This document shows, in pieces, positions 46,701 to 59,000 of a stretch of DNA of 64,000 nucleotides; position 1 is the stretch's first letter; the number at the start of each line of letters is the position of its first letter. The notes beneath the pieces are model-generated. The model had not been told where the DNA came from. It saw only the letters and a program-made list of their open reading frames with translations, and ran no database searches. Source of the stretch: Chimonanthus salicifolius (lineage: Eukaryota > Streptophyta > Magnoliopsida > Laurales > Calycanthaceae); assembly GCA_013350335.1 (NCBI GenBank), contig CM023537.1, positions 44,452,111 through 44,516,110 on the forward strand, given 5' to 3'. Position numbers and translations under genes: made by a program.

Positions 46701-49290
46701 TAGTTTATCTTTTACTCATTTTGAATGTGAACCTTGCCAATATGGCAAGCATGTTAGAAATCATTTTTCCCCATCTATGAATAAAAGTTCCTCCACTTTA
46801 TTTTCACTCATCCATTCTGATGTTTGGAAATCTCCAACTGTTTCTCGCACTGGGTTTTCTTTATTTTATTTCCTTTATTGATGATTTCTCTCACATGACA
46901 TGGACATATTTGATGAAACAGAAATCTGAGGTTTTTTATCACTTCCAGAATTTTTACCAATGGATTCAAAATCAATTTGGGTGTACAATTCAAGTTCTAC
47001 GGAGTGATAATAGAGGAGAATATCTATCACACTCCTTTCTTACTTTTTTGCAAGAACGTAGCATCAATTCTCAGTTCTCTTGTTCTTCCACACCTCAACA
47101 GAATGGTATAGTTGAGCGAAAGAACTGTCACCTTCTTGAGGTGATCAGATCTCTTCTTTTTACTATGCATGTCCCTTCGTCCTATTGGCCAAAAGCAGTG
47201 TTAACTGCTTGTTATCTAATTAACAGAATGTCTTCTCGCATTTTACAAAATCAGTCCCTCATAGATCATCTGTCCTTACATAAAACCATTCCTCACACTC
47301 CTTTACACTGTCTTTAGGTGTGTTTGTTTTGTTCACAACTTCTCTGGCCATAAACTTTCTCACCGGGCTGTGTGATATGTCTTTTTAGGGTACACACTTT
47401 TTCACAAAGGTTACAAGTGCCTCGATCCTGTCACTTGGAAGGCATACATATCCATGGATGTCACATTCTTTGAGCGGGACCCATATTTTTGAGCTCCATC
47501 TACATCTTTTCCTTCTCCTGGTCTTCCTCTTGTCCCTGCAAATATTCCTTCCACAAGTCCACCTAAGCCTCTTATGGTGTACCAACGCCAATAGTCTAAA
47601 GTGTCATCTGTGGCTGACTCCACCCATCCATCTGCAAGTGCTTCAGATCCACCGGTCTCTGACTCGTCTGATCTTCCTATTGAGCTTCGCAAAGGTAAGC
47701 GCTCTTGGACTATCAGTCATCCCATTGATCGCTTTGTCTCCTATCATGTTGCGTCACCCTCCTATCATAGTTTTCTCACAGCATTGGACAGCATTAAGAA
47801 ACCAAAGAGGATCGACACAGCCTTGAAAAATCCCTCCTGGAAAGCAGCCATGGATGAAAAGGTAGCTGCCCTTAAGAAGAACAATACATGGGAGACCGTT
47901 TCCCTACCTCCAGGCAAGACCCAGTTGGGTGCAAATGCATCTTTGCCTTGAAGCATAATCCAGATGGCTCTATTGCCCGAAATAAGGCATGCCTCGTAGC
48001 CAGAGGCTTCACACAAACTTATGAAGTTGACTACCATGACACCTTTTCACTTGTCACCAAGATTAACTCTGTGCACATTTTGCTCTCCCTTACAACCACT
48101 CATGCTTAGCCCATGCACCAGTTAGATATGAAGAATGTTTTTCTTCATGGTGATCTTATGGAAAAAGTCTATATGCTTCCTCCTCCGAGATTTGTCAGGC
48201 AGGGGGAGCCTCAGTCTGTTTGTAGATTAAAGAAGGCTCTCTATGGTCTTAAGCAGTCTCCCCGTGCCTAGTTTGAAAAGTTTAGAAGTGCCTTGCCACC
48301 TTATGGCTTTACCCAATGTCAGTCAGATCACTCAGTCTTCATCTACCATCTCCACTCTGTTGTGATGATTTTAGTGGTCTATGCTGATGAAATTTTACTC
48401 ACCGGTAACAATGATGAAACCATGTCTTCCTTCAAATAGTATCTACAACAGACTTTTGATATTAAAGATTTAGAGCCTTTTCGGTACTTTCTTGGAATTG
48501 AAGTTGCTCGGTCCTGTCGCGGCCTTTATCTCTCAGCAAAAGTATGCCCTAAATCTCCTCCAAGAAGCTGGCTAATCTGGCTGCAAGCAGATACTCCGCT
48601 GAATGTGAACACCAAGTTATATGCCTCTGATGGAACTCTTCTTGACATGTCAAGTTTCTATCAGAAACTAGTCGGCAAGCCCATCTATCTGACCATCACG
48701 AGACCAGACTTATCCTATGTTGTTGGTGTCGTCAGTCAGTTCATGCACGAACCGCGGGACACTCACTTCATGTCATGTTTCGAATCCTACGATATATTAA
48801 GGCTCATCCTGGCCATGGTTTGTTCTATGGACACCAACCTACTTGCCCGGTTCGCAGTTATACTGATGCTGATTTGGCCAGCTCTCCAGATGATTACCGC
48901 TCTACGTCTGGCTATTGTGTTTTCTTAAGTTCCCATTTAGTTGTCTGGAGAAAAAAGAAGCAGTCCATTGTTGTTCGTTCTAGTACTAAGGCCGAATATT
49001 GTGCAATGACTAATACTGCTTCTGAATTGTTGTGGTCTCGCCAATTTCTTACTGAAATGGGGTTGCTCCTGCTAATCCACTCATCATGTTCTGTGATAAT
49101 CAGGCGGCCATCCATAATGCCTTCAACCCTGTCTTTCATGAGCGGACTAAGCACATTGAGGTTGATTGCCACCTTTTTTGTCACCATATTTCAGAAGGGC
49201 GACTTTTCACTCCTCATCTGCAATTAAAAATCAGCTGGCAGATATCCTCACAAAATCAGTTCCTCGAACTCAACTCGATTCCGTAGTTAG
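43770..49290 (+). pseudogene. Copia gag-pol polyprotein, disrupted
   Basis: Gag (43770-44560) shows TVLLNETNYFEWSYSAIMFL and ARVWENMK-like text. The integrase (46600-47400) shows CRLGYPADSV, CEPCQYGKH, HSDVWKSP, LRSDNRGEY and QQNGIVERKN, with the frame changing near 46860. The RT (47800-48560) shows [29 protein letters not shown] and [11 protein letters not shown]. Its catalytic box reads VVYADEILLTG, where copia normally has YVDD, so one catalytic aspartate is lost. RNase H (48830-49190) shows YTDADLASSPDDYRS, SSTKAEY and [16 protein letters not shown]. In-frame stops (for example at 43939, 44248, 48107 and 48437) and the inserted LTR make it non-functional. Confidence 0.9.
44673..46149. mobile_element. 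Solo LTR nested in the copia, same family as 36111-37359
   Basis: Begins TGCAAGACCTAGAGGGG and ends GGGGCACTTACA. Shared blocks with 36111-37359 include the CACAACGATATATAGTGG block, CACCTGAACCTACATCCACT, TTTAAAATAAAACAA and a similar ending. A tandem near-repeat of about 65 bp (AATTTATTTACCATAATAAG...) lies at 45680-45800. The five bases on each side (AAGTA, AACTT) do not match, so the exact ends or the duplication have eroded. Confidence 0.7.
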
Positions 49291-49335
49291 CAAGCTGGCT
49301 CTACTCGGACATCTTCGAACCAGCTTGAGGGGAAG

Positions 49336-49593
49336 TGTTTTGGGACTCACGTCTAGTGATGTGGGCCCCAGTTATATGTCTAAATTCAATGTATATTGAA
49401 GGTCAGCACAATAGACTGTAATTAGGATACACTTACTGTATTTCCTTTTTTGTTCCCTAGATTGTCTCTATATTTTATATTTAACATTGTATCCTCTAAA
49501 AGGAAGACATAATCAATACATTAACAAGATAATTTTCTCTCCTTCAACATTCTTTCTCTGTTTTTTTCTTTATTTTCATTCTCTTTTTCTACA
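49336..49593 (+). repeat. 3' LTR of the CTCTG copia
   Basis: Starts TGTTTTGGGACTCACG right after the purine tract and ends TTCTACA next to CTCTG. Compared with the 5' LTR it shows small indels and substitutions, consistent with moderate age. Confidence 0.95.
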
Positions 49594-49774
49594 CTCTGAT
49601 ACCAGGACAAGGCCTTTTGGGCCCTTTGGCCCAATGCAAAGCCGTGAGGGTTTTTCAAACCCAAAGCGGACAATAGAGTCCTAGAGGGACAATATTGAGA
49701 GAGGACGACCACAGGCCCAGGGCCGTATCTAGGCTATCACACCACAGGACGACAAGACCCCAACACTAGCCGTC

Positions 49775-50890
49775 ATGCAGGGCACGCTTCTATTATTTGG
49801 TAAATGGGCTAGAATTTTATTTCACTCTGGAGCATCTCATTCATTTAATTCTAGCATGTTTGCAAGCAAGCTAGAATTGTGTATAGAAGCCGCCGATGAG
49901 CCGTTATCTATTCAGACCCCTATTGGACGTATGACTAGAGTGACTCGTGTTTGTCAGTCCCGTATTATAGCTATTGATGGGGTTGATCTGGATTATGATT
50001 TATTTGTTTTGGGTACGACTAGATTCGAAGTTATTTTGGGTATGGACTGGTTATCAGCTTTTCAAGTGACCTTGGATTGTTTTAGGAGGCGAGTGTCTGG
50101 TTATTCACCCGCCGCCCAGTGAGAGATTGAACAAATTGCGGGACCATGAATGGCTAAAACTAAGCTGTTCAGCCAGTTAGCTAGCATGGGTTGGGAGAAC
50201 ACAGACTCGTCAAAGATGTCAATGCCTCGGGTGGTATGTGAATATCCAGATGTATTTCCAAAGCAGCTGCCAGGACCACCCCCACGCAGAGATGTAGAGT
50301 TTGCCATTGATGTGCTTCTAGAGACAGCCTCTATATCGATTTTGCACTACCGGATGGCACCGGCTGAACTGAAAGAACTCAAGATCCAGCTAAATGAATT
50401 GACCAAGGCTGGGTTTATTCGACCCAATGTGTCTCCTTGAGGCGCTCCTGCCCTCTTTGTCAAAAAGAAATATGTCAAATTGAGGCTTTGCATTGATTAT
50501 CGACAACTGAATAAGGTGACAATCAAGAACAAGTATCCCATTCCACAGATTGATGATTTATTTGATCAACTGAAAGGATCCAGATACTTCTCGAAGATGG
50601 ACCTTCAGCCGGGATATCACCAGGTGAGGGTCGAGGACAGTGACATTGAGAAAACAGCCTTCTGCACCAGATTTGGTCACTATAAATTCGTAGTTATGCC
50701 CCTGCAACTTTTATGGATCTTGTGACAATATTTAGACCTTATTTGGATCAGTTGGTGGAAGTTTTGATCGACGCTATCTTGATTTATTCAGCTACTGAGG
50801 CAAAACATGAGCAGCACTTAAGAGTGGTGTTGCAACTGTTGAGGGATAACAAACTGTATGCCAAGCTTAGCAAATGTGAATCTGATCAAA
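49775..50890 (+). pseudogene. Ty3/gypsy pol fragment (protease and RT)
   Basis: At 49800-50080 an aspartic-protease region reads ILFHSGASHSFNSSMF (D of D-S-G replaced by H) followed by VILGMDWLS. At 50220-50700 is the RT entry DVFPKQLPGPPPRRDVEFAI, then LKELKIQLNELTKAGFIRP, a stop, [35 protein letters not shown] and [17 protein letters not shown]. The frame changes near 50700 and stops multiply. The Y-x-D-D box area is decayed ([15 protein letters not shown]). Integrase and LTRs are absent; the piece ends by about 50.9 kb. Confidence 0.9.
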
Positions 50891-50899
50891 AAGAGCGTG

Positions 50900-51899
50900 A
50901 TAAACTAAAGCTTCTGCGACTACCAAGCTGGGGCTTGCACCTGTCACTTGAAACACTGAACCGCTACATCTGCATATGGGAAAGTTAGACGAGGAAAAAG
51001 GAAGAAGATGAGAAGAAGAGAGGGTGCCCGGTAGGGGAGAAGGTTTAGACAGACCCAGGGTTTGACAAGGGGAGGACGGATGGGCCGGAGTGGGAGGGAG
51101 AGGAGTGAGTAACTTGTATGATGAAGACTGGCAAATGGCTACAAATGTTTGTTTACTGCTGCCCGAATGCCATCCTTATCTATCACTCTTCTTCCTTCCA
51201 CTAAAATATATTTAATTACATTTATTAACCTGTCTCGCATTTGCAACATATTGCGAAATTGCTAATGTCTTCGTCAATGCCCATAACAGCTGCGTTCTTT
51301 TGAACAATCAAACTACTGTTTTGATAAGCTTTGCCTTTCACATCCACATTCTACATTTTCTTCCTAAGGGGTTTCTTTTTTCTTCTTCTTCTTCTTCTTT
51401 TTTTTTTTTTTTTGCGGGGGCGGGGAGAAGAAGTGCAACCATTTTTAGAAGAAACGAAAAAGGTAACCAAGTAACCATACCCAAATCCTTGAAATCCTAC
51501 TTTTCCATACTATCTCAGTGATCTTTTCCAAAGTAGAAGTTTATTTGTACTTAACATTCAAGTAGTTGGAGCTCCATATATGGCCATTTATTTCAAACTA
51601 CAACAAAGTGCCTTGCCAAAAGAATCAAATGAAACACGTAATCTATTGTTTCTTGAAACCCTGAATATTAAGCAATTCACTACAATTCAAGGATAGAATT
51701 CTATCAAGATAGTCAAAATTAAAGTTCCGATGCATAAACATGTGAATCATGATTTATAGCTGATCAATTATGAATACAGAATTACTTGTTTCTACTTGAA
51801 TGAGAGCTATAATAATCACAAGATTAAAAAAAAACCACAAATATAATAAATGGAAGAATCTAAATATTACACTACACCCAAAACAGAATTTTCGCCTAC
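50900..51899. other. Region downstream of the last recognised DDT-gene exon
   Basis: Should hold the 3' end of the minus-strand DDT gene. One weak candidate terminal exon lies at 51315-51225 (see findings). The rest is AT-rich with a (TTC)n/poly-T run at 51377-51413. No other feature is recognised. Confidence 0.3.
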
Positions 51900-51996
51900 C
51901 TTAATGAAGAAATGTATTTCTCAATTACTTTTCTTTGTTCATCATCAAAGGTAAACCACCTGTCATGAACGCCAACCAAATCCCTATTCCCAATAT
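51900..51996 (-). CDS. DDT-gene exon F
   Basis: 97 bp. Acceptor ATGCATAG|AT, donor AAG|GTAGGC. Encodes DIGNRDLVGVHDRWFTFDDE followed by QRKVIEKYISSL, matching the family's pattern of a W-F-x-Y/F-D-x-E-Q motif then V-E-K-Y-I-S-S-L. The exon ends in phase 2. Confidence 0.85.
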
Positions 51997-52972
51997 CTAT
52001 GCATTGGATAGATCAAAAAGTAAAAACGTTAGAACTATAGAATCGCAAGCTCCATCATCAAAATTAAAGGATGCCATCAATATAAACCTTGTACTATGAT
52101 GTTTGAATTACTAGAATTGCCTCTCAGTCTCCAATATACTCGACCATTCTCATCCAAAAGAACAGGCTCTGTTCTAACAGCATCAGCTCTTTGCTTCCCT
52201 AAAATTATTGTTTACCAACACAAAACAACAAGAATCACTGGAAAATCGTTGGATTCACTAATCTTGGTCATGTTATAAATATAGTTGCCAAACAGAAAAT
52301 CATTGATCACAAAAGCATAGAAGTGACGTGTCCAATAACTCAAGCCTGATATCATCAGGACAGGTTTATAGTTTTTATTGTATTTTCATTCCCATCAATA
52401 ATAAATATGATTGGACCATACCATGGATGCCCAACTTAGACCAGATACAAATTAGTAAACAGTGAGATGTGGAATACTATGTAAGGCACTCACGGAAGAC
52501 ACCTATCTACAAAAGGGATTTAGCAACGCTATGACATGAGTGCTAGAGTGCATATGGTACTGCAAAGTGCAAACATAAATGAAGAATCTGACAAGAATGA
52601 TAGATACATATTTTAAAATCATTGTCAGCATGAAAATACTTTAAATAATTATGGTAGGTACTGAGAAACAGAAAATAAAATGAAATGTTTCTAAAAGAAA
52701 GAAAAAAGGCAAAAGGAAGGTTTTTTTCACAAGCAAAATAACCATCTTTCCAGACCTACAATATAAATGAACACCTAACCCCCACCTGCACGGGGTTAGA
52801 TAAATTTCCATCCTAAAGCCTGGTCACTAAGCCATGTGGAGAGCCTCCACTCTACCAAATATACATGAACAGCCAGGTAGTATATATGACCCACAGAAGA
52901 TCATATAGAAATAGAACTTCCTCATCTATGAATTAGGCCCCCAATCAAAAGATTGTATTATCCCAGTATGCA

Positions 52973-53006
<34 letters not shown>

Positions 53007-56000
53007 GATCGAAGGTGTCCAGATGTCTCGCCCGACTAGTCCTTCGAGGCACATGCACGCCTCCCTATACACACATGCCGGGTTAAAGTGGTGGGACCTT
53101 ACTCTATACATATCCCACGGAGAGTACCCCAAGGGCTGGCCTGTAACGACCCTACCCCAACTTCCCAGTGTGATATTGTCCACTTTGTGCCTACTCTACC
53201 CTCACGGTTTTGCTTTAGGCCCTGGCCCACATGTCCAGGCTCAAAAGGCCTCACATGGGAAGAGGGGGTTTTCCCTCAAATAAACCCCTTCAGACCCAAC
53301 CAAACTATCGATGTGGGACAAATCCCACACCTAGTTGGGTGGTGTTGGGGTATCACATGGCCAGGAATCGACGCCAAGACCTGACTTCCTAAGGCCAGTG
53401 TTGTAATACCCCTGTTCTGGAAGGGGAGGGTGTGTGGGAGAGAAGGGAGAGAAAAATCGCCAAGATGGGCGTTCCGTATCCCACATCAGTCTAGTGAGAG
53501 GGAATTACTTTGGTAATAAGTTGGAATCCCTCCTCCGAGCACAAGGCATTTTGGGAGCAACCTTAGATTTGCTCACACGAAACAAAGTAGTGCAGGCCAT
53601 GTGGGCCCAAAGAAGACAATATTGTGCTGGAGGGTTGGAGCGTTACAAATGGTATCAGAGAATGGTTCAACTCTCTGTCGTGAGTGTGGCCTCATGTGTT
53701 ATATGTAGAGCCGAGGTTAGCTCTGGAATTTTTTTTTTTTTTAAAGGTGACTTCATTAAAATAAAAGGGATACAAAACATAAGGGTTCCCCAGTCAGCTA
53801 ACTCAGTTGCGGACTCTTTGGCCAAGCAGGGGTCACTTCTAGATGTGGAAATGGTTAACAGATTGATGTAATTTGGTTTTTGGTTGCAGGGTCAATCAAA
53901 AGATTGAATAGCATGACGGATCATCTCAACTTTGTCAAGATAGATCCAAGGGCAGAGAGAACCCAACACTCATCCCACCACAATCTTCGAATCGCCTTCC
54001 ACCAAACTCCCTTGGACCCCAAGCTCTTCCAACTCCAAAATACCTTTCCACAGAGCAAACAATTCCACCTCAATTACCGACCCATTGCGAAGAGGGCCAG
54101 CAAAAGAAATCAGTGTATTCCCTAAATCATCACAAATGAGTCCACCATAACCTGCAATACCAATTTCACGCATACAACTCCCATCGAAATTAAGCTTGAG
54201 CAACCCTGGTGAAGAAGGAGACCAAGGAACAACAGGTCTAGAAACCGCTCGACGGCTAGAAGAATCCACCGATACCCAGTTCCTACACACCTCAGAAATA
54301 GACATCTGACAGAACTTCATCACATCAAACACCCACCAAGCAACCCGCAGCTTAATTTTATCAAGAAGAACATCAACGGTACCAACCTTCCCATGAAAAA
54401 TCCTCTGATTTCTTTCTAACAAAATAGACCAAACAATACACAAAGTTGTTTTCGAAAACTGTCGACGAAAAGAACTTCCAAAAAGCACCACATCATTAAA
54501 CAAGTTGCACCAAGCTTTGACAATACAAAACGCAATTCCCAACAGCCGAAAGAAATGCACCCAGACACGAGTAGAAAAACTACAATGAAGAAGAAGATAA
54601 TTAACCGTCTCTTCTGCAGATAAGCACAAAGAGCAGGCATTAACAATAAGCATCCTTCTCGTCCTCGGATTATCAATAGTTAAAATATTTTGAAGCCCAG
54701 CAAGCCAACCAAACACCTTCACTTCAAAAGGAGAGGCATCCTCCCAAATCTTAGGATTAACCACTGGAGTTTCACCAACCAACAAAAGATTATCACTGAA
54801 AGACTTTACCGAAAATATACCAAAAGGATCTAACTCCCAAATTCTTTGATCAGTACCATTACCCAACACAAACCCATTCCCCAACAAAGACGGGAGAGAG
54901 ATCCATCCTTCCACCATCCAATCCTCCAAATCTCTACGAAACTAAGGGCTCCAAACAACCTTGTTATGAATGATCTCAAAGCAATCCTTAACCGTCGCTT
55001 GTTTATTTGCCGCCAAAGAATAGAGGACCGGGTACATCTGAGCCAACGGAGCATGATCCACCCACTTATCCGTCCAAAAAAAGGGTCTCTCCTGTATAGG
55101 CCCGAAACCTAATATGATAATCATAAGCCAACAAAACTAAACATACACCCTTCCAGAAACCTGAGTCTCTCCTATTAGCAACAATAATCCTCCAACCATT
55201 ATCCAATAGTCTATACTTCCTGATAATAATATCCTTCCATAAACCATCCGAAGAATCCCCAAACGTCACAACCACTTACCAAAAGAGCAGAATTAACCAT
55301 ATGGATTGGACGAAGACCAAAACCCCCTTCCTTTTTACATCTACAAACCTGAGCCCAATTGACCAAGTGAAATTAGCGTTTGACACAATCATCATTCCAC
55401 AAAAATTGTCTCTGAATCCTTTCAAGCTTATCAGCCACAACCGCGTGACATTTAAAAACACTAACAAAGTAGACCGAAAGGCTAGCCAAGACTGACTTAA
55501 TCAAGATGATGGGGCCACCAATCGACAAGAATCTACCTTTCCAAGAGGATAGTCTACTCTCCATTTTATCAATAACCATATCCCAGCATGCCTTTCTTGG
55601 TTTACCCTTGCAGAGAGGCACCCCCAGATATAAAGATGGAAAAGAGGCAACCTTACAACCCAATAAAGAAGCCAAATGCAGACATTGACTATGCTCCACA
55701 TTTACACCCACCAACTCACTTTTTCCAAAGTTAATTTTCAAACCAGAACATATCTGAAACCACAAAAAAACAACACAAGCCAATCGAATAACCTCCTCTT
55801 CTGCCTTAAGAAAGAGAACCGTATCATCAGCATACTGCAAATGAGACATCTCAATATCAGAGTTAGCAATACCGAAGCCTCGAATCCAACCCCGAGAACA
55901 AACGACCTGAAACATAAGGTGCAAAGACTCAACAACAATCACATATGGATAAGGAGATAACGGCTCACCCTAACAAACTCCCTTCTCCATCCAGAAGAAC

Positions 56001-59000
56001 CCCTTAGGACTACCATTCACCAAAACAGACAAATGAGCCGACGAGAGCATGGATCCAATTCCTCCAACAACCCCCAAATCCCATTCTTTACAACACATAA
56101 TCAAGAGAGGACCAACTTACATTATCATATGCCTTTTGAAAGTCCAATTTACACAATACACTTGCTTCCCCTGATGCAAATTTAGAATCCAAACATTCGT
56201 GAACCACCACTACCAAATCCACAATCTGCCGACCTTCAATAAAGGCACTTTCAGAAGATGAAATAAGATAAGGGAAAACACCCTTTAATCGATTAGCCAA
56301 CACCTTAGTCAGAATCTTATACGAACTACCAAGCAAGGAGATAGGACGAAAATCACGTAAAGTAATTGCTCCAGGCTTCTTCGGAATCAAAGTAATAAAG
56401 CCAGCTCCCAAATTTTTAGAAATGATGCCTCTCAAAGAACTCCATAACAAAAGTCAAAATATCCACCTTGATCAATTCCCAAAAAAATTTAAAAAAGACA
56501 ATTGGAAAACCATCCGAACCTGGGGCTTTATCTTCCCCTAACTGCCATACAGCATCTTTCACCTCCAATTCTTCGAAAGGGACCTCTAAAGCACTCCGAT
56601 CCTCCGCACCTAACACTTTAAAAGGAAGTGAAGTAGGGATAAAGAAATCCCTATGAGGAGCTTCAAAAAGATGTTTATAATAATGAACAACCTCCTCACA
56701 ATTGTTTAATCTTGAGTCCACCCTCACCCCGTCAACTTGTAAAGAATGAATAAAGTTCTTCCTTCGTCGGTAACTCGCCATTTGATGAAAAAACTTGGTA
56801 TTCATATCGCCTTCTTTCAACCACTGAACTCGAGATCTTTGCTTCCATTTGATCTCATCCCTCAACGCTTTCTTCTTAATATCAATTTTAACCTCCTTCC
56901 TTCGCAACAGTTGATCTTGGGAAAGAGGACCATTTTCCTCCTGAAGATGAAGGTAATGCAATTCCTCAAGCCAACCATGTTCCTCAAAAGATTCTTCCTC
57001 TCTACGAGCATGAACCCACATCTTAATCTTTCCTTTAACATATTTTAATTTCTATAACAAACAATAACCCTTGAAACCCACAGGATTCGATTCCCTCCAC
57101 CAACATTCAACAAGCTCCTTAAAACCGTCAATTTGAAGCCAAGCCATCTCAAAACGAAAAGGGTAGGACCCTAAGAATCCAGACTAGAGTCAAGAAGAAT
57201 CGGAATATGATCAAAAACTGGATTAGCTAAAGCTCGTTGTGACGTAAGTTGAAAATAATCCTCCCAACTAGAATCAATCAAGAACCTATCCAAACGAGCA
57301 AGGCACGGAGAATCCTACATGTTGGACCAAGTAAAAGCTGCACCACCCAAAGGCAAATCAAGCAAACCAAGCTCATCAATCCAACTACTGAATGCTTGTA
57401 TTTGAGAAGATATTCTACGGCAATCTTTCCTCTCTGACATCCGATGGACGACATTAAAATCCCCTCCCAAACACTAAGGAAGGGTAGACGAACCCCTCGC
57501 AGAAACTAACTCCTCAAAAAACTGATCACGACAAACATCAACATTCGGCCTGTAGACATTTGTGAACATAAAAGACCGCCCAGAAGAAAACTCCTCTAAC
57601 ATGGTCATGATAGAGAAATCACCCAACTGAACAAACACCAACTTTAATTTAGAAGAGTCCCATATTATCCATAACCCCCTGAAGCCCCCTCAGAAGCCTT
57701 ACCAAACCAACCCATACAAGCTGAGCCCCAAACAAATCTAACAAATCCCTCATCTGGCTCACAACACTTCGTCTCCTACAAAAAAACCACATCTGGCCTC
57801 TGACTAATCACCACCTTTTTCACAGTCGCCCGCTTCATCACATCCCCTAGACCCCTGACATTCCAAGACAACACTTTCATCTGTTACCGCCTTGCACACC
57901 CGACGACTTCACAACTGACATTGAGCGATCATAATTGACAGAAGAATGTACGTTCCTGAGTTCCCTCTCTCGTTTTCTGTTCTGACGCGCCCGATGTTCC
58001 TCCTCTATTTCCCTCTAACCCGCCTCCCAGAAATTATGAAGAATATCTCGCAACTGCAAAGTCTGACGCGGCGAGGAGATGCCAAGAATGGCACCTACCA
58101 ATAACATCTTTTCCTCATCAAACTGTTCAGACCTTATCGCCGGAGCCAATCCCTCCACTTCTACCGATTCTGCCCAACTGACGGATAGAGGAGCTGAAGT
58201 ACCCACATCCTCCGGCGAGTGCTGAAGAAGCAGTTGTCTACTATAACCTTCCTCCAAAGGCAGATGAGAAAGAATTTGTTTACCCTTACCATTGGTCCCA
58301 ACTTCAAAAGAGCCAACCACGGGACTCGAGATTCTACATTGATTCGCCTCCTTCTCCTTCCTGCCTAACTCCAAAGCCGACCCCTGAAAAGAAGGCCCCT
58401 CACCACTGTTACCTACGACAACATGCTTCTGTCCTTGCCTATCAACAGAATCTAGAGCAGGACAAAAACAGCGAGACTCAAAACCAATATGCAGAATAAG
58501 TCGCGGCACGGCTGGACTAGCTTGTATCACAACTGGGCTTAAGTTGATCTGCTCCATTGGCCTTTCGCCTTGCTGCACAATCTGAAACTGGAGTTTGCTG
58601 CACACCTGAGCTCTGGGCTTGCTGCATAAATGGGCTCTAGGCTTGCTGCACAACAGAAAGCTGCACAAAAGGACTTAAGTTATGGGCTGAAGAGGCCCAT
58701 ACTTTGACTCAGAAAGAGCCTTACCCGGATCCATCAAAGCCCCCTTATAACTCCTCGCACTATCTCTTCTATCCGTAATTAAATCCAGCCCTAAATTCAC
58801 GATCTTCTCCTTATTACTCTCCCTATCATTTGAAAGTCTACCAACGGAAACGGAAGAAACATAAACAGGGGGAGGGATATCATATCCCGCAATCTCAGTG
58901 AGTGTTACGACAGCTAAACTCGAAACGATAGGAAGAGAAGGATCTGTAGGAGGAATCACCGCCGCAATCAAGGGAAGCGACACGGGAGCCTGGAGATTTG

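Larger units (their letters stand above)
42624..49593 (+). mobile_element. Full-length Ty1/copia retrotransposon, TSD CTCTG
   Basis: LTRs 42624-42882 and 49336-49593 (259 and 258 bp) differ at roughly a dozen positions by eye. CTCTG flanks both ends (42619-42623, 49594-49598). A primer site TGGTATCAGCCAAGG (42883) follows the 5' LTR; a polypurine tract CTTGAGGGGAAG (49324-49335) precedes the 3' LTR. Coding order is gag, protease, integrase, RT, RNase H. A separate LTR of 1.48 kb (44673-46149) splits the gag-protease region. The element lies in LTR2 of a TRIM-like element. Confidence 0.95.
41920..49700 (+). mobile_element. TRIM-like element of a variant subfamily, split by a copia
   Basis: LTR1 is 41920-42280 (TGTAATTCCCC...GTCGTTACA). 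It is followed by an eroded primer site (AATGATATAGAGA), an interior of about 98 bp and a G-rich tract AAGGGGGGGGAT. LTR2 begins TGAAATACCCC at 42379. A full-length copia sits at 42624-49593 within LTR2, which resumes at 49594 (CTCTGATACCAGGACAAGG, matching 42155-42175 of LTR1) and fades near 49700 without its CGTTACA end. The subfamily shares CCAAAGAGGACAATATTG with the other TRIM LTRs. Confidence 0.75.

Noticed and set aside
47385..47692. Minus-strand frames within the copia
   Set aside because: Antisense shadow of the linker between integrase and RT.
54846..57437. Plus-strand frames of 60-100 codons over the LINE
   Set aside because: Antisense shadows of ORF2; the conserved RT and RNase H motifs are all on the minus strand.
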